Source of the DNA: Dromaius novaehollandiae
Lineage: Eukaryota; Chordata; Aves; Casuariiformes; Dromaiidae
Assembly (NCBI RefSeq): GCF_036370855.1
Contig: NC_088130.1
Coordinates: 66,936,941-67,000,940, forward strand
Reading direction: 5' to 3'
DNA length: 64,000 nt
The notes below the pieces were generated by a model. That model did no database searches. It had not been told where the DNA came from and saw only the letters and a program-made list of their open reading frames with translations. Shown here piece by piece: positions 51,001 to 61,780 of the stretch; the first letter of the stretch is position 1, and every line of letters starts with the position of its first letter. A program made the position numbers and the translations under genes.

Positions 51001-54000
51001 CATAAGCACATAAATGAAAATATTTGAGTTGGTTCTTGTTTCCTTTCAAAATATTCACCTACTTTAAGCATTTAAATACTTTCCAATTCATTTAATTAAT
51101 CAGTTGCCCTAGGAGTAAAAATACTATGAATTTCACAGGGGCTAATGTGATAAGATAGCACCTTTAGCCTAAAAATACATCTGTATGAATCTTAGTTTTA
51201 TCTCAAGATACAAGATAGTTCAAATCCCTGGAATAAATCAGGGATAAGGAAGAGAAGGTAGATAAGGAAGAGGAGGTAGATAAGGAATCCAGAGGTTTCT
51301 CAAATTCTGATAGCTGCCCAGCTCTGCTTCAGCTCTTATTCTAGATAGGCATGTTTTGATGTCTCTTCTCATCGGTAGTCTATGGTCTTTCTGTGGTTTA
51401 AGGTAGGATTAAACAGTTGAACAAGACTTGCATTTTTATATAGTGTGGAGAGTTAAATTCATAATGTAAAAACAGTTGTTGCCGTAAACACACAAACTCT
51501 ATCTAAAACTAGTCCGTTGCCTGATGGACGTTTGGAGGAGGAAAAGGGGCTTGAGGGGCAAGGAACAGAGCTTTCTCTGACTGTTCCTTCACCGTGTCTG
51601 TCTTGAGGAAAGGAAAAAAGGCGTGCAGGACCTAAGTCCAGTCCTGTTGGATGTGAAAAAAGACGTTTCAAGGTGCTGAAGGAAGAGAGACTTGGTCTTA
51701 ACTTTTAGAAGACTGAAAGTCAATCCATGACTGACTCTTTTGGAAGAAAATTGACTCCTTAGGGAAGAGCCCTCCTGGCTATTTATCCAGCAGACCCGGT
51801 GCTTACACAGCCTTTGTCCTAATGATGAGTACCGTTGACTTGTCCTCCGTCACTAGTTTGTGTGTCCAGCACTATATACATGCATCCCTTCTGATGGAGG
51901 TCCCCCTTACAAAAAACTTTCCATGCTGATTGCCTCAATAATATTTAACATGTACAACAGTGGGAATGTTAAATAAATGTACAGTTGCTGTTTAAATTTA
52001 GTTGTAGTAGATTCAGACCTGTTTGTGCGGAAATGATAATTCATGCTTTTCGGCAAAGAAGAAAGACATGTAACGCTTTGTTCTTGCAGCACACTTTCCT
52101 TGTTGTGCTCGCCTTTGCTCATGTAACCACTCTGCCATCTATCAAAGACCGATTCTTGTTGGTTCCGATGAATACTTGCACATTTTGGTTGCTTGAATCC
52201 TATTTAGAATTTTATTTCTCTTGCAGGTCTAGGCTTGCAGTTATGAAGTATTGATGGGCTTCTGACAGGGTTGTCGTTTGGACAAGGTTTAGGTTTTTGA
52301 TCAGTATTTTTGCATGCTTAGTTAGTATGATGTTTGGATTCAGTTCTTTTGCTCACGCTATTTTTTTTCTTTTTTTTTTTACCGTGCTCCATATTTCATA
52401 TCGTTGTTGGATTGGTGTGAGTTGTGAAGCTCTTGAGTTTGTCTATGATTTGTAGTTTTTCAGATTGCTAGTGAATTGGTGGTGTTTCTCATCATTAGAA
52501 TATTACTTGGCATTTACTTAGGACACCAAATCATATTTTGCAGTTTGTTTCGATTTTTGTCCTGTAGACTTTTTATCATGCATGTGTATAAAACAGTCCT
52601 CCTCTGTTTCTCCCTTTTTTTTTTTCTTTTGTTTTATTGCCTTTACTTGATATCTTCCCCTTAGTTACAGGTTGGAAAGCATGTTCCCTAAGCTAATGTT
52701 TCATTGAACGTTTTGCTCTTGGCTGCTTGTGTGACTTGTTTGAGGATATACGCTTTTATTTTTGCGAGGTATCATTTCTATGAGGAAATTTATAGACTAC
52801 TTTTTGTCATCTTCAGGGAGAAAAGTTAGTATCAGCTTTGCATAAGCATTGAGAGGACTGTTCTGTATCAGAATGGTGGACCATATATAACAGAAGTGTC
52901 GTATATAGTTTACTTTGGTTACAGTCTTTTCTTGTCAGTTATGCTTACAGGTATTTCTTCTTAAAAGAAAGTTTTTAAAAAAAATCCCTACATTTGTTAG
53001 AGTTCCAGTCTCTTATTATGCATTTTTTGTAGGTATGTGTTTTAAGTATGTATTTTAAGACTGAAGGAGTAATAGAAAAGTCATTCTGAAGATCACATCC
53101 AAAATGAAATAGCATATCTGAGAAAGAAATGTGACATTTATACCCGGATAAATTAGAGCTTGGAGAAGGAGATTTTTCATTCTGTTTCGTGAAACCGTCT
53201 CCAACCAGAGACGAGAGATGAGCAGAACCTACGTAGTTCAGGAGAAACTAAATTATACCACCTAGGATTGAAAAAAATGTAATGTAAATGTCAGGAACAC
53301 TTGACCAGCGTGGAAAACGCTGGTTCATGAAATGCAATACGCGTGCCATCGCAAGGAGGTGGGAAAGGAGACCCAGCACCCAAACGTCTCCTGCTCATCT
53401 ATCTATGCAGCCAGGAGCAGCTGCGGCTGCCGCCAGTGCTTGCAAGAGCAAAACCATTTTTGGAGCACTGGATGTAAAGTTTTACTAGCACTTGTTTAAG
53501 ATTTCCAGCTGTGAATGGAGTGACGGTCTTAAAGACTGCAGTCAATTCTTGTCATCAGTTCATTGTATAATAAAATTAATCTTTCTTTCATTTTGTTTTT
53601 TCTAGTTGCTGTTATTTTGTACTCACTTGTTACATATCCGTTATCAATATAACAAGTAAAATTACTGTGCAGATAAGTAGACGTGTACCTCAGTTCAGCA
53701 AAGCACTTGAGTGTATGCTTACCTTTAAATATGTGATTGAGTGTATGCTTACCTTTAAATACGTGATTTAGTCTCATTGACTATAATTCCTGGAAGCTTA
53801 AATGTTCTGCTGAAGTGGGGCTGTACTGATATGCAGTGAGCATTTCCCAATATGTTTGTAATTTTTGGTTAAGATAGCCAAGGAAAAATGAAGTATAATA
53901 GCTGTAATAATGTAGCTACAAGATGGCTCTTATAATTACTGTACTGAAAGTATCATTATGTCCTTATTTTAACATGGTTTTGATTCCATATAAAAAAGAT

Positions 54001-54642
54001 ATCTTTTCTCTATCTCATCAAGATTTTGTCACTTCATTTTTTCTCTTTTTTAAAGTCCAGTGGGTAAAATTACTAGCAGGAAACCTTCTGAATAGTGCAT
54101 GGCACTGCACATGATGGGGCAGACTTCTTCAAGATCCTTGGGAGCCATGCACACATTTCATAAGAAATGTTACTTTACACCCACTGGCAAAATTAAGCTG
54201 GAAAAAACTGGAAAAAACCAAACAATATAAATTTAAGTTTAGCCTTAGCTTTGTTATTGGTGAACTTGCAGATCACTAGGTGCTTTAAAGTGTTATTGAC
54301 TCTACAAATGGAAAAGCCCCGAGGAAATTTCGGAGAGGGACATGTTAACAAGATGCAGAAGCGGTTTAAAAAAGAAAAAGTGGTTAAAAAGAGAGTCTTG
54401 TGCCTGCAGTGAATAGTAGCTTTAATCCTTTTTGCTTTTTGCCTTGCTGCAGGTGTGTGCATCCTAGGGGAGGTGTGATTCAGAGTGTGTCTTCCTGGAA
54501 GCATGGCTCGGGCTCACAGTACATTAACGCTCAGCAAACGCAATCATGGACAGCTGTGACTCCCCAGCAGAATTGGTCTTCGCCCCCAGAAGTAGTAGAC
54601 CTCACTCTGGATGAGGATACCAGACGCAAATATCTACTGTAA
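25810..54642 (+). CDS. ARK2N: ARK2N (Arkadia N-terminal-like protein, C18orf25/ARKL1), complete coding region
   Basis: Exons 25810-26533, 44780-44962, 50561-50687 and 54453-54642 join in phase (1, 1, 2) to 407 residues plus TAA. I recognise the protein as the vertebrate orthologue of C18orf25, about 404 residues in human. Layout: acidic N-terminus; AMPK-type motif L65-x-R67-x-x-S70-x-x-x-L74, equivalent to human Ser67, reported as an AMPK site in muscle; Ser-rich stretch; RS-like RSRSESE; Lys/Arg helix 175-205; Ser/Asp/Glu tract 206-230 with CK2-type sites; SUMO-interacting-type motifs VVNV (261-264), VEIV (335-338) and VVDL (392-395) before an acidic tail. These resemble the N-terminal half of the SUMO-targeted ubiquitin ligase Arkadia (RNF111), but no RING follows, so the product is probably a SUMO/kinase-binding adaptor in the nucleus. 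Start: ATG at 25810 followed by a second, stronger-context ATG at 25816. Confidence 0.95.
31154..31199 (+). repeat. 23 bp perfect tandem duplication
   Basis: Two identical head-to-tail copies of a 23-base unit (31154-31176 and 31177-31199), beginning TAGCTAAAATGCAG. Perfect identity suggests a recent event. Confidence 0.95.
32832..33295 (+). CDS. Possible alternative terminal exon of ARK2N or nested gene (unrecognised protein)
   Basis: I do not recognise this protein. The frame is open from upstream of 32832 to a TAA at 33293-33295. AAAG just before 32832 is the only nearby acceptor that keeps the frame when joined to ARK2N exon 2, giving about 154 extra residues after Pro241. The sequence looks coding: an amphipathic, charged helix with Trp/Met/Phe ([20 protein letters not shown]), a Gln/Pro-rich middle, then an aromatic- and Asn-rich tail ([20 protein letters not shown]). 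An ATG at 32783 could start an independent 170-residue product. It lies in an AT-rich intron where a frame this long is unusual. Possible downstream polyadenylation signals are at 34294-34299 and later. Alternatives: a decayed retrogene, an exapted transposon piece, or chance. Confidence 0.45.
40110..40305 (+). repeat. Ancient MIR/L2-type repeat fragment
   Basis: Diagnostic words in order: TTGGCAAGCCACAAATC, GGTTGCCTCAGTTTCCCC, GCAAAACGAGGATAATAACC, then TTTGAGAGCCACTAATGGAAAGC and an ATAAAGTGCTGTAATTA tail. These match the 'cctcagtttcccc - tgtaaaatggggataataa - ctttgagatc' core of widespread amniote repeats. Confidence 0.6.
44780..44962 (+). CDS. ARK2N: ARK2N coding exon 3 (skippable, 61 codons)
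   Basis: Acceptor TTTCTGCAG precedes 44780. The donor GTTTGT is weak. Exactly 183 nt, phase 1 at both ends, so skipping keeps the frame. It encodes residues 242-302, including the first SUMO-interacting-type motif VVNV. A human isoform lacking an equivalent internal segment exists as far as I recall. Confidence 0.93.
45771..46499 (-). mobile_element. Solo LTR of an endogenous retrovirus-type element (LTR copy 1)
   Basis: On the minus strand this 729 bp unit begins TGTGGCGG and ends GGGACA (TG…CA termini). It has an AATAAA polyadenylation hexamer (complement at 45862-45867) about 95 bp before its end and a CT-rich tract (as GA, 45909-45954). Flanking pentamers CCAAC (45766-45770) and CCAAT (46500-46504) look like a target-site duplication with one mismatch. 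A closely related copy lies in the opposite orientation at 61781-63012. No internal retroviral genes flank it, so it is a solo LTR left by recombination. Compared with copy 2 it lacks an internal block of about 503 bp. The short frames inside it are not genes. Confidence 0.85.
50385..50475 (+). mobile_element. CR1-like 3'-end fragment, very old
   Basis: TTGGATAGGATGATCTAATG followed by CTTTTCCAATCTTGG resembles the CR1 end 'ttggactagatgatct-a-g … cttccaacct'. Short and strongly diverged. Confidence 0.4.
50561..50687 (+). CDS. ARK2N: ARK2N coding exon 4
   Basis: Acceptor GATCTACAG precedes 50561 and donor GTATGA starts at 50688. 127 nt, phase 1 in and phase 2 out. It encodes residues 303-345, including the acidic DSEVEIVGV segment, a SUMO-interacting-type motif shared with Arkadia. 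Confidence 0.95.
51243..51287 (+). repeat. 18 bp tandem repeat, about 2.5 copies
   Basis: Units starting GATAAGGAAGAG at 51243, 51261 and 51279, with one A/G difference between the first two copies. Confidence 0.85.
53690..53830 (+). repeat. Ancient sauropsid interspersed repeat with 30 bp internal duplication
   Basis: TTCAGCAAAGCACTTGAG … GCTTACCTTTAAATA-GTGATT … CATTGACTATAATTCC … TCTGCTGAAGTGGGGC matches the common reptile/bird repeat pattern 'agcaaagcacttaagcatgtgcttaa … cccattgacttcaatgg … gctgaa-tggggc'. The GAGTGTATG unit at 53709-53738 is duplicated at 53739-53768 with one mismatch. Confidence 0.55.
54453..54642 (+). CDS. ARK2N: ARK2N terminal coding exon 5
   Basis: Acceptor TTGCTGCAG precedes 54453, and the stop TAA is at 54640-54642. 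Encodes residues 346-407. A Gln/Trp/Ser-rich segment is followed by the C-terminal SUMO-interacting-type motif [10 protein letters not shown] and the KYLL end conserved in ARK2N. No RING domain follows, which separates it from RNF111 and RNF165. Confidence 0.95.
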
Positions 54643-55054
54643 TGCAGTGTCACTGTGTTTTTGCCCCCATCCCTTCTCCCCTTTGTGGCACAGAAGTCCA
54701 TTGGTATAGCTTCAGCTTCAGAAGCCCTATTCCTGGCATTATGAAATTCAAACTCACGAAGATTTTCGTTTCCATAAGAATGTAGTATAATTTTAATATC
54801 ATTTTAACCGTTTTTTTTTACCTTCTCAAAGGAGGATTCTTCCCAGAATTAAAACCCAATAGCTCCAAATTTAAAACACATCTACAGTTACTAATTTTTT
54901 GTGTGTGCTAATCTGAAGAAATAACTGTGTATAAAGTTCTGCTCTCCCACCCTTTCTCACCTCCAACTTCAAAACATTTTTAATTTATCAGTATATTGGG
55001 TTTGTTTGTAGCAGTTAGTGTTTTGCTGTGTGTGCCTCAGTGATTTTGAGAAAT

Positions 55055-55670
55055 GCTGTGTCCTCACTGATTTCAGTGGAGCTGGGGGTATTCAACACTT
55101 CCAAAAACTGGGCCCAGAGTATTTATACCCAAGCAGATTTGGTTATGTTACCAGCAGGAGGGACTGTCTGTAATACAAAAGGCCCATAACATATGCACTG
55201 AACAGCTTTTAATTAAAGGATTTTTATTTTCAATATAATTTATAGTTTACACTCTTTTCAGTGCTGAGTCTTCTGTCTACGTGACTACTGTGTTTCACCG
55301 ATCATTTCCCACAGCTTGTTACAGTTTTATAATAGTAGTGACTTGCTAGCAGCTGATTTTTGCAAAAGCACAAGAAAAGTAATACAAAGGCCCAGCATCC
55401 CTCTCCCGTTTTAAATATATCTGAATTTTACATATATCTCAATCTTGCCTGGGGTAGGGGAGGGAGAGAAACAAAACGTGTTGCTCAAAGTCTTCATTTG
55501 TTGCTTATTTGCTTCACTGACCATCTCAAAAAACTTGTAAAGCCCCCGCCTAGCAAAGCACTTTAGCAGATGAGTAGCGTTAAGCTCTGGCAGTTCACTG
55601 AAACTAGTGGGGCCATTCAAATGCTTAAAACTCTGCCCTAAAGGATGTTGCAGGATCAGGGCCTAAGTTT
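55055..55670 (+). repeat. Fragments of ancient sauropsid repeat in ARK2N 3'UTR
   Basis: Pieces such as CACTGATTTCAGTGGAGC, then AAAGCACTTTAGCAGATGAG, and GATGTTGCAGGATCAGGGCC share vocabulary with the repeat at 53690-53830. Boundaries approximate; possibly two separate copies. Confidence 0.4.
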
Positions 55671-57044
55671 GTCATCTTTTTTTTTTTTTTTTAAAAAAAA
55701 ACTAGATCTGCACCATTTTCCTGGCTTTAGGTCATGTCTCTTATCCTAGTTTTGGATTTGCTTTTTAGGTTGTGATCCAGGGAACGCTTTCTGCCGGCAT
55801 ATTTACTACACTGAAATCAGTGGAACTCCTTACCTGAGTGGCCACGGGTTTCCTCTAGTGTATATTGAATTTCCTGGCCCTTAATCTGTCATTTTGAGGC
55901 TTTCTCAAGGCAAAAACCAAAGACTAAAAAACAAGATGATGTTCACTTTAAATGTCTATTGTGCAATTAAAATGTTCCTTTGTATTCAGATGTTTTTAAT
56001 GGAAATTTTATACAGCACTATCATCAGATTTTTGCCATTTAAGGCTGAACAGGGGGCAGACAGAACATGAGAAGTCCTGTTTTGCTTTAGTGTTGGCTGG
56101 TTTCTAAATTTATTTGATTTCCAAATTTTTTCTCTGTGGGCAAAAAAAAAAGATTAATTTTGTTATCACATAGCTTAAAAAAAAAAAACCCAATAACTAT
56201 GGCGGTATAGCAACAAACAGCTTTTTCTTTAATAAGCAGAAAAGTTAGGCCTGCACTTTAAAGAGCAATTAGTTAAGGGTTTTATATTCCAGTTTAAAGC
56301 TTTCTAAAACATCGAACTGTGATAAGTGTATTGCATGACCAGAAAATGTACGTGGTGCTTCTAGTGGCCAATTTCTTTATTTTTGGGGGCGGGAGGGAGC
56401 GGAGCGAATGGAGTCCGTGCTCGCTGCAGCAGGGAAGAGCCTGTACTCTTGGGACACTATATCCGTAGCGGCTCTCGGTCTTTTCTCCTCGTTTGCTAAT
56501 CATGCGACTCAGCCGTCATTTTAGTGGACTAGCCGTAAGTTAACTCTGAACCGTGATTTAGTGCGGCTGCTTTTTGCTGTTTCACGAAGTCTTTCGACAA
56601 GGTCGGTTTTGAAGAAAGCTGCAGGGACCCATTTGTAGTCCTTCCATTCGAAATGCAAACTAACTATCTGTTTTTTCTTTTCAGTTTGTATATGATGTGA
56701 CTTCCATGTATATATAAAAAATGACTGCATCCTAACCAAACTTCCTCCAATTGTGCACTGTGTTTGTTTAAACAATTCATGTATCGTAGTCTGATGCAGG
56801 TTTTCTTTTATTTAAAACACTACATATTTTCTTTTATCCTTAACGAATTTTGGAAGGGTAGTGATCTGAAAACCACAATCACTGGATAGCTAAGAGATAT
56901 TTCTGTGTTCTTGTTTTATTTTTCGTTTGTTTGTTTTTTTTGTTTTGTTTTGTTTTTTTAAAGAGAGCAAAAGGTGCCTGGACAGTTTTGCTCTTCTCAG
57001 CAGGAAAGTGAAACGTTAGCCGTTGTATGGCTAAGAACCAATGC

Positions 57045-57125
57045 ACTTGGGGCCTGATCCAGAATCCATCGGAGTCGATGCGGGGCTTTCCGTGGACTTC
57101 GGTGGGCATTGGCTCGAGCCCTTCG
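57045..57125 (+). repeat. Ancient sauropsid repeat fragment
   Basis: Begins GGGGCCTGATCCAGAATCC and continues with GAGTCGATG and GTGGACTTCGGTGGGCAT, the 'gggcctgatcc-a-tccattgaagtcaatggg' pattern common in bird and reptile genomes. Confidence 0.5.
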
Positions 57126-57422
57126 TGGCTGAGCAGTTCCTGTGTTGCTGGAGTTTGAACTTGGGATCTTCGCTAGTGAAGACAAATCATCGCTTAGAAC
57201 GTAAATGTTGAAAACGTGCGGCTCTAGTTACAAAATTTGATTCTTGACACTCATTATTTAGTTCTCATTTTCCATCTAGTATTTAATGGTCTTTGGAGAA
57301 AAAAAAATAATAATAAAACAGAGTGTTATATATATATAAATATATATATTTTTGGTGCAAGATGAGACCTTCTGTTTTTTGAAACAAGTCTGTAGCATAA
57401 AGGTTAAACTATTTTAAGACAA

Positions 57423-57428
57423 AATAAA
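57423..57428 (+). terminator. ARK2N: Probable ARK2N polyadenylation signal AATAAA
   Basis: Canonical hexamer followed 30-45 bp later by a GT/T-rich element (TTGTTTGGGATTTTTTTT), the standard arrangement. An earlier AATAAA at 57312-57317 is an alternative. Confidence 0.55.
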
Positions 57429-57445
57429 ATAGAGTGTATTATTTA

Positions 57446-60400
57446 AACAATATCATCTTGTTTGGGATTTTTTTTCCATTTTCCTTCAATATGCTGCTAT
57501 TTGTCATGTCTCTAAAGTAAACCTTCTAAGTGCCACGATCGGGTTACAACTATCCAAATTGAGCGTTACTCCCTTCTGAAATGTGTTTATGTTGAATGTC
57601 TAGCATGTAAACGTGATTTCCAGACCACAAAAGCTTGCTTTTATCTCCCAGACCAGGGCAAGAACAATATTTCTGATTATAGTGCTGGTGGGGGGTGCTG
57701 GTGGACACGCAGGTGGCAGCGATGTGAGGCCACTGTCCATCGTACCCTGCACAGAGCACTTCTAGCAAGACGGTTTCTGTGCAGTCACTGTCTTCACACG
57801 GAAAACACGCCTTCGGGTGCCCACACAGCCTCCTTACCGCTGTTTCTGCATTTAAAATAGGTGGGTAGACCAGGGATGAAGCACTTGCCAGGCCCTCGCA
57901 GACCACAAGAGGTGGTGCCACACTGGACAGGGTTTTGGGAACCACCAAACTATACCAGGGAATTTATTGCTTCAGATGAAGAGAGTGATGGTAAGTGTAC
58001 TTGCATCACGCTAAACTCAGTGCCCCACTGCAAACAAAAACAAAAAAAAATTACTTTTCCAGCTTGTCCGGTGGAGAAGGGAATTTGATTTAGTTCCAAT
58101 ATTTTTGTCGGATGAGAAGGCTCTCAGCAGTGTGAAAAAGGAGAGACATTTATCCATTTACTTTAAATATGAAGACGGAAAATGTGAGGGAAGTTGGTTG
58201 ACTTTTCAGCCCCATTGAGTTCTTGGCTTTTGTGAATCTTGAAAATCCAAATTAGGGGCCTGGTGGTTGTTTTGGACACTGATGCAGGACTCAAAAATTC
58301 ATTTCATGCATATCGCCAGCTGAGGGAGAGCAGCTGTTTGGTGCAGATGTGGAAAGATGAGAGCTGACATATCCCCTGAATCTTTTTTCTCCACCACCAA
58401 GAGGTACTCTGAGTGTTTGGACTTCAACATACACAGTATTGAGTGCTTAAAATTTCTCCTTAGTCACTCAATGCATCCCTCGTGGCTCAGACTAGTTTGC
58501 TTTATGTTGCCGCTTAGCTTTGTGGGACCCGTCATTTCTGGGGCAGTACGAGAACTGACAAAAGCCTGCCAAGCAGCTTCGATTTATGTTGCTTTTCTCA
58601 GTGAAATCGTTGGAAAGCAGATTAATTTCTTGGCTGAAAATGTAGTTTGTCTATCTTGAAATGGGAAATGAAAGGGTTTTAGTAAGTGGATTAGTTGTCC
58701 AGTTCCCTGGAGGATCTGTAAATTCAGCATCCTTTAAGCACACCACCTCCACTTTCTGCAATACTGCTGCTTTTTCCCCCTCCTTTTTAGGACCTTAGTC
58801 TGTGAATGTCAACTCGCTGGAGATTGCTCTCCAGAGCATCACAGGACTGGAGCTGAAATTTCCCCTCTCTGCAAAGGCAAGGAGCAGCACTCCTGCAAAA
58901 CACAAACTTGTGACGGACAAGTTCTGCATTTAATTTGATCTTTGGTGAAAATAAGGTGAGCGGCCTCCTCTTACTGGAACTAAGCAGTGGCCGAGGAGTC
59001 CAAAGCCTCCAGGTCTATATCCTGATCCTGGTGAGCTTATCGAAGTGCAAATGCATTTCTGCGACAGATGCCCGTGGCATCCGTGGCTGTCTTCGGCCTT
59101 CGTTTCATCCAAAGGGAAGCTGGGTTGTGCTCCCCGCAGCGTGACCCCATGGATAGGGAACACCTTCTGGGTCGGAGCTGTGGGCTGGCGGCTTGTTGGC
59201 TCCCAGGCTTGCTTTTGCCATGAGCCCACTATTTCCCTAGGAGATGAACCCGGGGGGATGCAGCTGGACTTGTGATATAAAAATGCTGCTATGATGAGCT
59301 ACAACACAGCTCTCATTGGGAAAAAATGCCCCCAAGGTCACAGGGCCACCACGCAGGGTCCACCTGGCTAAATGCCACGCGGTGGGGTACGAAAGTCCAT
59401 TAGCGAGGTCCCAGCAGCCCAGCTATGGGCTGCTCCTGGGGGAGGGCGAGTAAGGGCAGATTAATTATCCTGATTAATTATCAGCAATCATATCTTCTCT
59501 CATTCCTCCTTTTGCTAAGCCTAAACAGATGGAGGCCTTGTAGTCTTCTCCTCAAGGAAGGGGTGCTCCACCCCCCTGAAGGCTGTAGCTGCTTCTCCCT
59601 CTGCCAGTTCTTGGTCAAATCAGCAATTTTTAATAGAAAACACCAACTTTATATGCCAAGCTCACTCGTGAAAACGTTAAAGTCGATTAGTTTCTAAGCT
59701 GATCTCTCTACAGGAGCTCCAACATCTAGCACAATCCCCCAGTAGGCATTTAATTGCCTGCATCCTAAAATACCCCAGTTTCCCCCATGGTTATGATTGC
59801 AGCCCTTTGGATCACCCCAGGGTGGACCTCGGGGTGAAGGTGCTGGTTGGAAATGGGGAGGCATGGGAAGTTTCAGAGTTGCAACAGTCCATCGGAGACC
59901 TCTGCTAGCAGGGAAGGGCACCGCGAGAAAGCCTGTAACGGAGCAGCGGTGAGGGCTGATGAGTAGATTTGGGCAAATGGGGGGTTCTGCTGAGCATTTG
60001 GGGTTGGCTCTTGCTCCCCCAGCAAGGGAGCCCGTGGGTCCCATGGAGGGGTGTCTAGGGGGAGCTGTAATTCGTTGGTAGGTGACTTCTTGACTGCTCC
60101 TGCAACTTTGCATCTTCTGGAGGAGGTCCCCGACCCCCTGAGCAGAAAGGTTGTGTCTCACACTGCTGGAGTGAACGTGGACGTCACCAAATATCAGAGA
60201 AGAGGCAGCAGTTGGAAATCACCCAGCTTGTCAGAGAGCAAAACTCTTCGGAGAACTGTTTTGGTCTTAAAGAACCTGGTGGGTCTTGAAATGTAAGAAC
60301 GAGAGCTTATCTGGACAAAGTTCTGGCAGCGGAGCAGACATAGGAGGAAGAGTCTGGAGAAACACCTGCGTTTCTGTGCTTTTCCAACCAGCCTCACAAA

Positions 60401-61780
60401 CTGCTGGAGGTTTGTTCTTGCAGGTCCAATTCCCCTTGAAATGAAGAAAAAAGCAAGCACTGAGAGTCACCGAATGCTTAGAAATCATGTCGGGCTTGGG
60501 AAAAGCCAGAGCAGCTGGTGGCCAGGGGCTGGGAGCACGGTGGGAAGCACTGTATACGCTTGCCATGTTTGTCCCTGTTTTGTTGTGCTTATTTTTGGGC
60601 GTTTTGTCCAGCAATCCCAGAACACAGTAAATAACCAGCCACTTCGCTGCTCCCCGAGAGAGCAGCAGCCCTTTATCTGAACGCCTAAATCAACCTTGTG
60701 GCTTTTTGGTGTCTGTAGGCTTCAGAGAAGGTGTGAAGCTGCTCAAATTATCATGCATTACTTAGACTGGAGAGAGTAAACGGATGCCTTCCCTTGAATA
60801 ATTGAAGCCGCTGTGTTTTTTTCCTACGGTGTGTCCTTCCGCGAGCAAGCCAAAGGTCTTGCAAGGTGCTTCCTTGAGGAGCCACTCGCGATTATGTGAA
60901 TCAGCAGTGTCAGACGTAGTGTTGACAACACGACCACCACCAGGCCAGTGAAGCAGAGCTTTTGTACCACTGCTGATGTATTATTTTGCCTTGGAGGTGT
61001 CTTAGTGCTGTATTTGCAAGGAAAGCTTTAGCAAGCATACAGGTAAACTGGTCGTTTAACTCCCTCCAGCGTGTCTCCGCAAAACCTGCTGGCCACGCAG
61101 GCCGTTGAAATTGCAAACCAACACCGCTGCCACCAGCCTTAAGCCCCAGTTTATCTGCACGGGCTGTCAGATGTAACCTCAGTGAAGAGCATCAGATAGC
61201 CCCAGTGCAGCCCTTGGACTCCCGTTCTGGAGCCGGACCCATGTCACCACCTTGGGCCCTGAGCTGTCATGCCTGGGACATGATGAAGTGACAGGGAACA
61301 GCGTGCTGCCCTACCAATGCCGCAGGAAGTCCCAAAACCCTCAATATTACTCTTAATTCACTTTTTTCCATCCTTATGCCCACTGCATGCTACTCCTAGG
61401 TCGGGAACTGGGAATTAAGGCCTTGCTTGGCTCACGCGGGAGCTGGAGAAGTCCAGACTCGGTCTCTGGGTTCACCCTGGGCTTTGAAGCCCGCTGTCCA
61501 CCCGCAGTGACCAGGGTGCTGGTGCTGCAAGTTGTGGGATCACGGCAGGTCACCCTTGGGTGAATTTACTGCTTCTCTGCTCCACAGATTCCTCATTTGG
61601 CAGCACCTGGGCTTGGCTGCTCCATTTATGTCGTTTCATAAGCTGTCGAGTGGTCGCTCAGGCACGTTGGCGTGGGGATGCATGGTGCCCGTGGGATGGC
61701 AGGCCACATCCGTGGGGGAAGCGGGAGGAGGAAGGACAGACAAGGGGATATAAGAAGGGCAAGTGTTGATGGCACCCGCG
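57446..61780. other. Intergenic region downstream of ARK2N
   Basis: No recognised gene. One exon-like segment (57861-57990) is listed separately. G+C rises from about 58.8 kb onward. Frames at 58357-58659, 59425-59697, the minus strand 59694-60161 and others show no recognisable domain. Confidence 0.55.
57861..57990 (+). other. Exon-like segment with open frame and consensus splice sites (unassigned)
   Basis: AG at 57859-57860 and ATG followed by GTAAGT at 57991 bound 130 nt. One frame is open throughout, and its upstream stop codon overlaps the acceptor itself. The frame reads as plausible protein ending WEPPNYTREFIASDEESD. It could be an alternative exon of ARK2N or an upstream exon of the next gene (RNF165 by synteny), or it could be chance. 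No homologue recognised. Confidence 0.3.

Larger units (their letters stand above)
50688..54452 (+). other. ARK2N: ARK2N intron 4
   Basis: 3.8 kb AT-rich. Contains an 18 bp purine-rich short tandem repeat (51243-51287), T runs near 52370 and 52615, and an ancient palindrome-type repeat with an internal 30 bp duplication (53690-53830). No gene-like frame recognised. Confidence 0.65.
54643..57445 (+). other. ARK2N: ARK2N 3'UTR (about 2.8 kb)
   Basis: AT-rich, no coding frame. It includes old interspersed repeat pieces at about 55055-55140 and 55540-55670 (words like GATTTCAGTGGAGCTGGGG and TGCAGGATCAGGGCCTAA, typical of sauropsid repeats) and another at 57045-57125 (GGGGCCTGATCCAGAATCC, GACTTCGGTGGGCATTGG). 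It ends with AATAAA hexamers at 57312 and 57423. The ATATAT stretch at 57331-57351 is a simple repeat. Confidence 0.6.
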
